Positions 1 through 6,766 of a DNA stretch of 6,860 nucleotides are shown one piece after another. The DNA comes from CAYQTO01 sp964420455 (GTDB lineage Bacteria > Sumerlaeota > Sumerlaeia > SLMS01): contig CAYQTO010000175.1 of assembly GCA_964420455.1 (NCBI GenBank), positions 1 to 6,860 of the forward strand, read 5' to 3'. Made by a program: the position numbers and the translations under genes. Every line of letters starts with the position of its first letter. Position 1 is the first letter of the stretch. Under the pieces are notes generated by a model. That model was not told the DNA's origin and did not search any database. It saw only the letters and a list, made by a program, of their open reading frames with translations.

Positions 1-1
1 T

Positions 2-916
2 CTCCGGCGCCCCCCCCGGTACTCCCGCATGTTCGACCGCCTCCGCGGCCCCATCGCCCCCGCCCTCCAACGAGAGCGCGATCATCCCCGCTTTCGCGAC
101 CACGTCGTCATTCATTGCAATCTCCCCTGGGCCACCATGAGCGCGGTCCGCCCGGGCGATCTCGCCATGCCGCTCTGGCACGTCGACGACGAGTTTTATG
201 CCTGGCGCCACTGGATCGAGAACCTCCGCCGTGCGCGCTTCGTTCTCGCCAACACTCCCTTCGCCGCCCGCTCCTTCTACCCGCGCCACGACATCCGGGC
301 CCACTTTGTCGGGCCACCCATCTGGCCGTCCGAAGCCTCCATCACGGGCGAGGACGCCCGCGCCTTTCGCCGTTCCCACCGTATAGACGACGGCGAGTTC
401 CTCGTCCTGACGGTCTGCCGCAAGAGTTCCGAGAAACGCTACGAGGCGATCGCCGCGGCGGTGGAGGAGGCCCGCGCGCGCGGGGCCGCCATGCGCTTTC
501 TCGGGGTGGGCCCGGACGCCGACGGCCGCCCACTCCAACGCGACGGCACCGCGTGGATCGGGCCCCTCACCGGCGAGGACCTTCAGGCCGCCTACGCCGC
601 CTGCGACACCTTTGTCCTCATGTCCGAGAGCGAGAGCTTTGGCATGGTCATCCCCGAAGCCTGGCACCATGGCAGGCCGGTTGTGGTCAATCGCTGGTGC
701 GCGCCGGCGGCCTCCCTCGTGGAGGAGGGATCGGATGGTTTGCTCGCCGGGCCGGGCGCGGAACTGGTCGATGCGTTGATGCGTCTATACGGGGACCGGG
801 ACCTTGTGCGGCGGCTGGGCGAGGCAGGCCGCGAGAAGGCCCGGAGCGACTTCGTCCGCGGCGCCGCGGCCCAGCGGTTGCTCAGCGCGATCGCCGGCGA
901 TCAAGCGCCCCGATAA
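2..916 (+). CDS. GT4-type (group 1) glycosyltransferase, 5' end cut by window edge
   Basis: This gene encodes a retaining nucleotide-sugar-dependent glycosyltransferase of the GT4/GT-B type, probably acting in the cytoplasm on a growing glycan. Residues are counted from the ATG at 29. The C-terminal half shows the family's E-x7-E element at Glu202-Glu210 (ESFGMVIPEAW), which contacts the sugar-nucleotide donor. It also has a basic stretch RKSSEKRYE (131-139) at the usual donor-binding loop and a GT4-like tail (RLGEAGREKA). The N-terminal half has the ARFVLANTPFAARSF segment that normally ends the first Rossmann domain. Only about 74 residues precede it, and the frame is open back to base 2 without a stop, so the true start probably lies left of the window; ATG 29 is the first visible start. 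Acceptor and donor cannot be told. Its stop (914-916) lies inside the 3' end of the opposing gene, a 35-bp convergent overlap. Confidence 0.85.
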   Translation, partial: LRRPPRYSRMFDRLRGPIAPALQRERDHPRFRDHVVIHCNLPWATMSAVRPGDLAMPLWHVDDEFYAWRHWIENLRRARFVLANTPFAARSFYPRHDIRAHFVGPPIWPSEASITGEDARAFRRSHRIDDGEFLVLTVCRKSSEKRYEAIAAAVEEARARGAAMRFLGVGPDADGRPLQRDGTAWIGPLTGEDLQAAYAACDTFVLMSESESFGMVIPEAWHHGRPVVVNRWCAPAASLVEEGSDGLLAGPGAELVDALMRLYGDRDLVRRLGEAGREKARSDFVRGAAAQRLLSAIAGDQAPR

Positions 917-3060
917 TTTCCTCCATCGCCGGCCGTAGCGTCACCGACCAGTCGTGTCGTTCGCGGACGAAGGCGGTCGCCGCTCGCCCCCCGGCCCGAA
1001 GCCGGGTCGCGTCCGCGAGCAGTGACTCGAGCGTCTCCGCAAAGCGATCCCGCGGCACCACCACCAGCGCCTCTCCTGCCGCCTCGCGATCGATCCCCCT
1101 CGCTCCCTGCTCCGTCGCCACCGTCACCAGCCCCGCCGCCAGATAGTCGAACACCTTCAGGCTTGTCCCGTCGCCCCCGATCACCGGGTTCACCCCCACC
1201 GCGCAATCGACCAACAGGCGCCCCTTCTCGGCATCGTCCACGTATCCATGGAGGCGCACGTTTGCCGGCAGGCCGGTACCCGGCACCTCGTCGCAGGCGG
1301 TGCCCACAAGGTGAAAGGCCACCGAGGGAACCCGGGGGGCGACCTCGGCGGCAAGCCAGCGGGCCGCCTCGACGTTCGGAGCATGCGCCGAACCGATGAA
1401 GATGACGCCGCGCGTCGCTTTCGAGGCAGAGGATTGTCTATATGCATAGACGCCATTGGGGGCGGCGAGGAGACGCGCAGACGGGACCAGACGGGCGAGG
1501 GCCTGGCGGTTGGATTCCGAAACGTAAAAGGTTGCCCGCGCCCGGCGCAGCGCGCCGGTCTCGGCGGCACGCACCCGCGAAAGCAGCCAGCGCGCCACCG
1601 GCCCCCGATGGAAGAGCCCCGCCTTCAGATCGTGTTCACAGTTGTGCGCATCCATCCAAACGGGGCGCGAGCCGGCCGCGGCCATGGCGACGCCCACCAG
1701 AAACGGGTGGGAAAGGACGATTCCTCGGGCAAGGCGGGCCTCCCGCCGGAGCGCCCGTGCGTACCGGGGAGTCAGCCAGCGTGTATACAACATCGCACCC
1801 ACGTCGTCGGCGCTGGCTCCCGCCAGCCGCGCCAGCACCTTGTCCGCCAGGCGATGGATCCGCGTGCGGGGGATCTCGAGTTCCTCGACGCCCGGGACCG
1901 GATGGCGACGTTCGGTGATGCCGCGACGCCCGAGCGACAGCAGCGTCACACCGACGCCCCGCGCCGCCAGCCCATGGGCGAGCGCCGCCGTCCGCACCTC
2001 GCCCCCCCGTGTGGGTGGCAGCACCGGGTAATCCCCGACGAAAACGACCCGCCGCCGCGCCTTGAGCGTATAGACATCCGCGACCGTTCCGGCGATGGCG
2101 TCCCAGGAGAAGCGGGAAACCGCGTGGGCGCGCCCCGCCTCCGCAAGCCGTCCCCGCATCGCCCCGTCGCCGAGCAACTGCTCGAGCCGTTGGCGGAACT
2201 CGCCGGGAGCGGCCACCATCGCCTCGCGGCCGTCCTCGAGGTCGAGTCCCCGCGCCCCGTGCGCCGTCGTCGCCACCGGCATCCCCGAAGCCAGGTACTC
2301 GAGCATTTTGAGGTTGGTGCCGCTCCCGCTCGTCATCGGGTTGAGGGCCACGTCGCACCCGTGGAAGAGCGCCGCCTTGTCCGCCTCGTCGACGAGGCCA
2401 AGGAGGCGGACATTGCTAGGCACCGCGCGGCCGGCGAAGGCCTCGCACACCTTGCCCGCCACGAGGAAGTCGGCCCCGCCAAGCCGCGGGGCGAGTTCGC
2501 CAACGATCATCTCGACCGCCTCGAGGTTCGGCGGATGATAGCTCCCGATGAAGAAGCAGGCCGGGCGGCCGGCGGAAAGACCAAGCCGCCCCCGCGCCGC
2601 CGCCGCCTCGTCCGGCGCGGGCGGCCTCACCGCCTCGATGTCGACCCCGTTCGGCACCACGACAATCTTCGAGGCGTCTATACGATGATCGGCGACAAAG
2701 GACGCGGCATCCTCGCGGCTGCAGGCGAAGACGACGTCGCTCTCGCGCAGGAGGTGACGCTCGAGCCGGGCGACCCGCGCGGTGGCGATCCGCCCCGCCA
2801 AGCCCCCTCCGAACATGTCGCGCGCCATGCGCCGTTCGTTATTGTAGGAGTTATAGACGAGCAGTTGCCCGCGGCGCGGCCGCCAGGGGACGAGGGTCGC
2901 GAGGAACGGCGATTCCTGGGTGAGGATGCGGCTGCGTCGGGCCAGATCCGTCGCCGCCGCACGCAGATCGCGATGCCACGGCGCCGCAAGCGAGCATACC
3001 AGCCCGCTGCATTCCCGAAAGCCCGCCACCCGGTCCAGCCCGTGATGCCAGCGTCTATAC
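381..3060. repeat. Dispersed octamer GTCTATAC / GTATAGAC, five exact copies
   Basis: Exact copies lie at 381-388 (GTATAGAC), 783-790 (GTCTATAC), 2068-2075 (GTATAGAC), 2676-2683 (GTCTATAC) and 3053-3060 (GTCTATAC); four of the five continue as GTCTATACG. Related variants are at 1436-1451 (GTCTAT and ATAGAC separated by ATGC), 2852-2858 (TATAGAC), 4079-4086 (GTATAGTC) and 4916-4923 (GTATAGAG). All exact copies are inside the two glycosyltransferase genes, in both orientations and more than one reading context. Confidence 0.6.
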
Positions 3061-3263
3061 AGGGCGGTCTTGGGGAAGCGCTGCTCGGCAAACCGTTCGT
3101 GATGGCGGATCGTCCCGGCCGGGGCGTCGTCGTGTGTGGGCGCCACCATGCGGACGTCGAAGCCGCGGGCCGCAAGGCCGCGGGCGATGTGGTGAAGGCG
3201 GAGTTCCCCGCCCGACCGGGGCGGCGAAAAGGCGGGGAAAAAGGAAAGAATGCCGACGCGCAC
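882..3263 (-). CDS. Tandem-fused double GT4-type glycosyltransferase (793 aa)
   Basis: One uninterrupted frame carries two complete GT4-like units. From GTG 3263, unit A spans about residues 2-398 and unit B about 405-785. Matching landmarks include SGGELRLHH (17-25) and RGGEVRTAA (419-427), NSYNNE (138) and DAHNCE (538), VPNGVD (203) and APNGVY (601), FIGSYHPPNLEA (238) and FIGSAHAPNVEA (622), and SGSGTNLKMLEYLASG (312) and GGDGTSLKVFDYLAAG (696). Single GT4 enzymes are about 350-420 aa, so this is a full double-length protein, and no ATG, GTG or TTG sits at the junction (Lys401-Val406) to restart unit B. I chose GTG 3263 because it lies 10 bp after the aroC stop and directly before the first beta strand (VGILSFFP). 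A TTG at 3362 would add 33 residues and overlap aroC by 89 bp. No good ribosome binding site is visible. Unit B has Asp706 where unit A has Glu322 of the donor-binding helix, so the two units may differ in activity. It likely builds polysaccharide or another surface glycan; the sugars are unknown. Confidence 0.87.
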   Translation of the reverse strand: MRVGILSFFPAFSPPRSGGELRLHHIARGLAARGFDVRMVAPTHDDAPAGTIRHHERFAEQRFPKTALYRRWHHGLDRVAGFRECSGLVCSLAAPWHRDLRAAATDLARRSRILTQESPFLATLVPWRPRRGQLLVYNSYNNERRMARDMFGGGLAGRIATARVARLERHLLRESDVVFACSREDAASFVADHRIDASKIVVVPNGVDIEAVRPPAPDEAAAARGRLGLSAGRPACFFIGSYHPPNLEAVEMIVGELAPRLGGADFLVAGKVCEAFAGRAVPSNVRLLGLVDEADKAALFHGCDVALNPMTSGSGTNLKMLEYLASGMPVATTAHGARGLDLEDGREAMVAAPGEFRQRLEQLLGDGAMRGRLAEAGRAHAVSRFSWDAIAGTVADVYTLKARRRVVFVGDYPVLPPTRGGEVRTAALAHGLAARGVGVTLLSLGRRGITERRHPVPGVEELEIPRTRIHRLADKVLARLAGASADDVGAMLYTRWLTPRYARALRREARLARGIVLSHPFLVGVAMAAAGSRPVWMDAHNCEHDLKAGLFHRGPVARWLLSRVRAAETGALRRARATFYVSESNRQALARLVPSARLLAAPNGVYAYRQSSASKATRGVIFIGSAHAPNVEAARWLAAEVAPRVPSVAFHLVGTACDEVPGTGLPANVRLHGYVDDAEKGRLLVDCAVGVNPVIGGDGTSLKVFDYLAAGLVTVATEQGARGIDREAAGEALVVVPRDRFAETLESLLADATRLRAGGRAATAFVRERHDWSVTLRPAMEEIIGALDRRRSR

Positions 3264-3273
3264 GCCGGATCGG

Positions 3274-4404
3274 TCACGCGGTGGCGGAGCCCCTCGCCGC
3301 ACGGGGCAGCGCGGCGAGCCAGCCGGGGTTCTGCGCACGCTGGCGCAGGTAATGATCCGCAATCACGAGCGCCGCCATTGCGTCCACCATCGGCACCGCC
3401 CGCGGCAACACGCATGGGTCGTGGCGTCCCCGCGGCATCAACTCCACCTCCTCCACCGCCGCGTTTACCGTCCGCTGCTTTTGCAGGATCGTCGCCACCG
3501 GCTTGAAGGCCACGCGAAAGGTGATCGCCTCGCCGTTGCTGATGCCCCCCTGCACGCCACCGCTCCGGTTGGTCGCCGTGCCCACCCGCCCGTCGTGACT
3601 CTCGAAGAGGTCGTTGTGCTCGCTCCCGCGCAGGTGCGTCCCGGCGAACCCGCTGCCAATCTCGAACCCCTTGCTCGCCGGCAGCGACATCATCGCCTTC
3701 GCCAGGTCCGCCTCCAGCTTGTCGAACACCGGCATCCCCAGCCCCGCCGGCACGTGCCGGATCACCGCGTCCACCGTCCCCCCGACGGAATCACCCTCCG
3801 ACTTCACCCCGGCGATGTGGGCGATCATGCGCTCGGCCACCGCCACGTCCGGGCATCGGACGATGTTGCCTTCGATCGCCTCCGAGGTCACCGCGAGTGC
3901 ATCCACGCCGTCCGCCGCGATGTCCTGCACCCGCGACACCCACGACAGGACCTCGACCCCGAGTTCCTCCGCGAGGAGCTTGCGTGCGATCGCCCCCGCC
4001 GCCACCCGGCCGATCGTCTCCCGCGCGCTCGCCCGCCCCCCCCCGCGCCAGTTCCGGATACCGTACTTCGCGTCGTACGTATAGTCGGCGTGGCTCGGCC
4101 GATAGACATCCTTGAACGGCTCGTAGTCGCTTGCCCGCGCGTCCTTGTTGCGCACCAGCACACAAATCGGCGTGCCCAGCGTCCGGCCCTCGAAGGTCCC
4201 CGAGACGATTTCGCAGGTGTCCGTCTCCCCCCGGGCGGTGGTGATTTTCGACTGTCCGGGCCGCCGCCGATCGAGGTCGCGCTGGATGTCCTCCTCCGTA
4301 AGGGGAAGCCCAGGCGGGCATCCGTCCACCACCACGCCAACGGCTCCGCCGTGGCTTTCACCGAAGGTAGACAGACGAAAGAGTGTGCCAAAGTGCGAGG
4401 ACAT
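3274..4404 (-). CDS. aroC: Chorismate synthase
   Basis: AroC converts 5-enolpyruvylshikimate-3-phosphate to chorismate, the last step of the shikimate pathway, using reduced FMN; it is a cytoplasmic tetramer. The 376-aa product has the normal family length (about 350-400 aa) and the classical signatures: FGESHGGAVG near residue 14, GGGRASARETIGRVAAGA near 126-143, RSGGVQGGISNG in the middle and RGRHDPCVLPRAVPM near the C-terminus. The start ATG at 4404 gives the expected N-terminus MSSHFGTLFRLSTFGESHG; only a weak GGA lies upstream. It sits between the SDR gene (72 bp upstream) and the double glycosyltransferase (10 bp downstream) on the same strand, so co-transcription with at least the latter is likely. 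Nothing suggests truncation or loss of function. Confidence 0.97.
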   Translation of the reverse strand: MSSHFGTLFRLSTFGESHGGAVGVVVDGCPPGLPLTEEDIQRDLDRRRPGQSKITTARGETDTCEIVSGTFEGRTLGTPICVLVRNKDARASDYEPFKDVYRPSHADYTYDAKYGIRNWRGGGRASARETIGRVAAGAIARKLLAEELGVEVLSWVSRVQDIAADGVDALAVTSEAIEGNIVRCPDVAVAERMIAHIAGVKSEGDSVGGTVDAVIRHVPAGLGMPVFDKLEADLAKAMMSLPASKGFEIGSGFAGTHLRGSEHNDLFESHDGRVGTATNRSGGVQGGISNGEAITFRVAFKPVATILQKQRTVNAAVEEVELMPRGRHDPCVLPRAVPMVDAMAALVIADHYLRQRAQNPGWLAALPRAARGSATA

Positions 4405-4476
4405 GCGTGGATTCCGGGTCGGATGGGGCGTTGCGGCGGACAGGCGGAATGACTGTGGCGCGGCAGGGGGTGGACG

Positions 4477-5391
4477 TCAAGCGCCCGGGACCATCGCGCG
4501 GAGCCCCGCCTCGAGCGGCACCTGCGGCGTCCACCCCGTCGCCCGGAGCCGGTCCGCGTTTCCCCGAGAATGGCGCACGTCGCCCGCCCGCGGCGGATGG
4601 TGCTCGATCTCCAGGCCCCCCGGCGCCATCGCCGCCACCGCCTCCGCCAACTCCCGGATCGTGATCGATCGCCCCGTCGCCACATGATAGGTCCCCGGTG
4701 CCGTGTCCGCCGCCGCAGCCACCGCCGCCGCCACATCGCTCACATGAACGAAGTCGCGCGTCTGGCCGCCGTCGCCGAAGATCCGGAGTGCCCGCCCCTG
4801 CCGCAGATTCTCCAGGAAGATCGACACCACCCCGGCGTAGGGCGAACGCGGGTCCTGGCCCGGTCCGTAAACGTTGAAGAACCGCAGCACTGTCACCTCC
4901 ATGTCGGTCGTCCGCGTATAGAGGTCGAGGTACTGCTCCGCGGCGAGCTTCGACGCGGCATAGGGGCTTTCCGGCGCCGGGCGGCTTTCCTCCGTCAGCA
5001 GGTCGTCGGTGGCGCTGCCATAGATCGCGCAGGTCGATGCAAAGACGATCCGCCGCACGCCCGCCGCACGCGCCGCCTCCGCCACCGCCACCGTTCCCGT
5101 TGTGTTCAGGTCGCACGTCTCGCGCGGATGGCGAGTCGACTCCTCCACGCTCACGAGCGCCGCCAGGTGAAACACCGTATCCACCCCGGCGAAGAGCTCC
5201 GCGTGTGTGCCGGCCTCGCGTATATCCGCCTCGATGAGGGAGCACGGAATGCCCCCGAGGTTTTCGCGCCGCCCCGTCCGGAGCGTGTCCATGACGACGA
5301 CCTCGTCGCCCGCGCTGGCCAGCGCGCGCGCCAGATGGTGGCCAATGAACCCGGCCCCGCCGGTCACCAGATGTTTCCTTGAACCTGTCAT
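4477..5391 (-). CDS. NAD-dependent epimerase/dehydratase, extended SDR family (GalE/UDP-sugar epimerase-like)
   Basis: This encodes a cytoplasmic nucleotide-sugar-modifying enzyme that probably feeds activated sugars to the neighbouring glycosyltransferases. The 304-aa product has the extended-SDR NAD-binding motif TGGAGFIG (10-17), an acidic residue after the second strand (Asp35), the FHLAA segment (74-78), the active-site serine/threonine in ASTCAIYG (Ser119/Thr120) and the catalytic pair YAASK (Tyr144, Lys148). It also has FFNVYGPGQ (171-179), DFVHVSDV (213-220) and the C-terminal substrate region RAGDVRHSRGN (268-278). This pattern is typical of UDP-glucose or UDP-GlcNAc 4-epimerases, but related dehydratases and decarboxylases look alike, so I give no gene symbol. 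ATG 5391 starts just before the first strand; a TTG at 5427 would add 12 unconserved residues and lies inside a hairpin. An AGGG sits only 3 nt before the ATG, too close for a good ribosome binding site. Confidence 0.92.
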   Translation of the reverse strand: MTGSRKHLVTGGAGFIGHHLARALASAGDEVVVMDTLRTGRRENLGGIPCSLIEADIREAGTHAELFAGVDTVFHLAALVSVEESTRHPRETCDLNTTGTVAVAEAARAAGVRRIVFASTCAIYGSATDDLLTEESRPAPESPYAASKLAAEQYLDLYTRTTDMEVTVLRFFNVYGPGQDPRSPYAGVVSIFLENLRQGRALRIFGDGGQTRDFVHVSDVAAAVAAAADTAPGTYHVATGRSITIRELAEAVAAMAPGGLEIEHHPPRAGDVRHSRGNADRLRATGWTPQVPLEAGLRAMVPGA

Positions 5392-5419
5392 CCGCCCTGC
5401 GGTCCGCGGTTTTGCCACG

Positions 5420-5449
5420 GGAAGCAAGCGAGAAGTCTCGCCCGCTTCC
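5420..5449. other. Stem-loop: 6 bp + 2x2 internal loop + 5 bp
   Basis: GGAAGC (5420-5425) pairs with GCTTCC (5444-5449). Inside a 2x2 AA/CC internal loop, GCGAG (5428-5432) pairs with CTCGC (5437-5441) around an AAGT loop. It lies about 30 bp upstream of the SDR start and downstream of the nuclease gene. No T-tract follows on either strand, so it is not a standard intrinsic terminator. It could act as a leader structure, an RNA-processing site or a Rho-assisted terminator. Confidence 0.5.
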
Positions 5450-5456
5450 TCCGCCC

Positions 5457-5493
5457 CGTCCTGCCCCTCACCGGGTCAGGTGGTCCTTGAAGG
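5457..5493 (+). repeat. 37-bp direct repeat, copy A
   Basis: The sequence begins CGTCCTGCCCCTCACCGGGT and matches the copy at 6824-6860 at 36 of 37 positions; the difference is C at 5486 against T at 6853. The core can fold as CCTG-c-CCC-tcacc-GGG-t-CAGG. It lies between the nuclease stop and the SDR start. The similarity ends on the left at the preceding base (C against G). It could be a dispersed REP-like element or the boundary of an inserted cassette. Confidence 0.85.
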
Positions 5494-5557
5494 AGGGGGG
5501 GCGGGTGCCTTGGGCGAAGGCGGCGGTTCACTTGGCGGGATTGCCAAAAGCAGGACC

Positions 5558-6760
5558 TTAATCCACCTCTCTTCTCGGCACCATCTGTTGCGACTCGATG
5601 AATTGCTGCTCGCGTTTCAGGAAGGCCTTCAGTTCCCGCTCGGAGGGAAGCTCCAGCTTGTAGCGGGAGACCCGGATGTCATTCTCCATTCCGCCGCTGG
5701 CAAAGTAGACGATCTCCTCGTCCTTGTCGGCGCATAAGAGAAGCCCAATCGGCGGCTGCTCGTCTTCCTTGGTCATCTCCTCCCGGATGTAGTTGAGGTA
5801 GAAGTTCATCTGCCCCGTATATGTGTGCTTAAAGCGGCCAATCTTCATGTCGATGGCGATCAGGCACCTCAGCCCTCGGTGAAAGAAGAGCAGATCGAGG
5901 TGGTAGACTTCGTTGCCCACGCGTATCGGAAGTTGGCGGTCCACGAAGCAAAAATCCCGTCCCAGTTCGCGCATGAATGCTTCGAGGTGGTTGAGGATGG
6001 CCTTCTCCAGATCAGTCTCGTCGTAGGCCACTCGTTGTTCGAGCCCCAGAAACTCCATCACCATGGGGTCCCGGAAAATGGTGTCCGGTGAGTCGACCAG
6101 TTTTCCCTCCTTGGCGAGAGCCAGCACCGCATCCTTGCCCTTCGACAGACCAACTCGCTGATATAGCATGCTATCCCTCTGGCGCTTGAGTTCCCGAACC
6201 GACCAACCCGACTTCATGCACTCGATCTCATAAAAGGCCCGCTCCAGCGGATCGTCCACGCGGGATAGTTCCACCAGATGGGAAAAGGACAGCGTCGCGA
6301 AGAGCTTTGCGGTCCAAGTTTCGTCCTGCCAGTCGAGTCCCGTGTGGTCCTGTGCCCGCTTCTCCATTGCCGGGAAAGCGAGGGTCCCGAAATCGGCAGA
6401 CGCTGTCTGCCCAATCTCTCCTTCCAAGACTCCAGCCGTCTGGCCTGACTCCAGACCGAAAACGGCAGACGCTGTCTGCCGAAATCCCAATTGGGGCCAG
6501 CACAGGGCTATTTGCCTGAAATTCTTCAGGTTACGCAGGGACAGACCCCTCGTCCCGCCTTTGCGAAGATCTGTTGCCAACGATTCGAGCAATTTTTGGC
6601 CATACTCCGCTCGGTCCTCTCCACCTTGCTCGTATTCAATGATGTACGCCCCGATCAGCCAGTTCCGCAGGTTCAGCGTCTGATTGACGATCCGCCCGAC
6701 TCGGCTTTGCGAGGTCTCATGGACACTGCGGATGGCTTGGGCGAGAAAGTCGAAGTTCAT
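5558..6760 (-). CDS. DUF1016/YhcG-family PD-(D/E)XK nuclease domain protein
   Basis: The 400-aa product is a putative nuclease of a family common in accessory and defence-related regions; its substrate and physiological role are not established. The N-terminal DUF1016 domain (about 1-155) contains LRNWLIGAYIIEYEQGG (31-47) and GLSLRNLKNFRQIALCWP (72-89). A conserved middle follows (HLVELSRVDDPLERAFYEIE, 161-180). The C-terminal PD-(D/E)XK fold has Asp289 in YHLDLLFFH, the D-x-K pair Asp304/Lys306 in AIDMKIGRF, and Gln317 in TGQMNFYLNY. ATG 6760 (MNFDFL) is chosen because it matches the family's usual N-terminus; a GTG at 6838 would add 26 residues translated through the flanking repeats. Base composition is clearly lower in GC than in the other genes, suggesting later acquisition. 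Residues 94-125 hold a degenerate Gln-Thr-Ala repeat. No partner gene of a restriction or toxin-antitoxin system is visible inside the window. Confidence 0.9.
   Translation of the reverse strand: MNFDFLAQAIRSVHETSQSRVGRIVNQTLNLRNWLIGAYIIEYEQGGEDRAEYGQKLLESLATDLRKGGTRGLSLRNLKNFRQIALCWPQLGFRQTASAVFGLESGQTAGVLEGEIGQTASADFGTLAFPAMEKRAQDHTGLDWQDETWTAKLFATLSFSHLVELSRVDDPLERAFYEIECMKSGWSVRELKRQRDSMLYQRVGLSKGKDAVLALAKEGKLVDSPDTIFRDPMVMEFLGLEQRVAYDETDLEKAILNHLEAFMRELGRDFCFVDRQLPIRVGNEVYHLDLLFFHRGLRCLIAIDMKIGRFKHTYTGQMNFYLNYIREEMTKEDEQPPIGLLLCADKDEEIVYFASGGMENDIRVSRYKLELPSERELKAFLKREQQFIESQQMVPRREVD
6394..6411. repeat. Intragenic palindromic 18-mer, copy 1
   Basis: The sequence CGGCAGACGCTGTCTGCC contains a perfect 7-bp inverted repeat, GGCAGAC/GTCTGCC, around GCT. 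It is identical to the copy at 6463-6480, 69 bp away, in the same orientation. It lies inside the nuclease gene and encodes Gly-Gln-Thr-Ala-Ser-Ala (117-122) in the linker after the DUF1016 domain. Confidence 0.9.
6463..6480. repeat. Intragenic palindromic 18-mer, copy 2
   Basis: This is an exact copy of the 18-mer at 6394-6411, exactly 23 codons away, and encodes Gln-Thr-Ala-Ser-Ala (95-99). Between the two copies lies a degenerate unit encoding Gln-Thr-Ala-Gly (107-110; CCGTCTGGCC near 6436-6445), giving three units spaced 12 and 11 residues apart. Confidence 0.9.
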
Positions 6761-6766
6761 GGTAGA

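Larger units (their letters stand above)
5392..5557. other. Intergenic region with hairpins and one repeat copy
   Basis: This gap separates the nuclease gene from the SDR gene downstream of it on the same strand. It holds a strong hairpin (5420-5449), one copy of a 37-bp repeat (5457-5493), a run of seven G (5495-5501) and a weak inverted repeat TTGGC/GCCAA (5532-5536 and 5543-5547) just after the nuclease stop. I see no convincing -35/-10 promoter pair and no reading frame with coding character. It probably contains the end of the nuclease transcript and the leader of the SDR-aroC-glycosyltransferase unit, which is inference. Confidence 0.6.

Noticed and set aside
115..1146. 343-codon plus-strand open frame
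   Set aside because: It is a second frame of the left-edge glycosyltransferase running into the antisense of the next gene; it is Arg/Pro-rich and lacks motifs, while the other frame carries the E-x7-E element.
1248..3506. Long open frame of 752 codons on the plus strand
   Set aside because: It is antisense to the double glycosyltransferase and part of aroC, whose motifs are unmistakable. The product is an Arg/Pro/Gly/His-rich string without recognisable motifs, a usual by-product of GC-rich codon bias.
3250..4452. 400-codon plus-strand open frame
   Set aside because: It is antisense to aroC, low in complexity and rich in Arg, His and Pro, with no family features.
4570..5382. 270-codon plus-strand open frame
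   Set aside because: It is antisense to the SDR gene and shows no domain features.
5532..5547. Inverted repeat TTGGC/GCCAA as a terminator of the nuclease gene
   Set aside because: The stem has only 5 bp and no T-tract follows in the transcript direction, so it is too weak to call.
6163..6174. Perfect palindrome ATAGCATGCTAT as an operator
   Set aside because: It lies inside conserved coding sequence of the nuclease gene (Asp-Ser-Met-Leu-Tyr) and occurs once; a single 12-bp palindrome can arise by chance.
6394..6480. Neisseria-type DNA uptake sequence (GCCGTCTGAA)
   Set aside because: Only the GTCTG core is shared; the repeats here are palindromic and confined to one gene linker.
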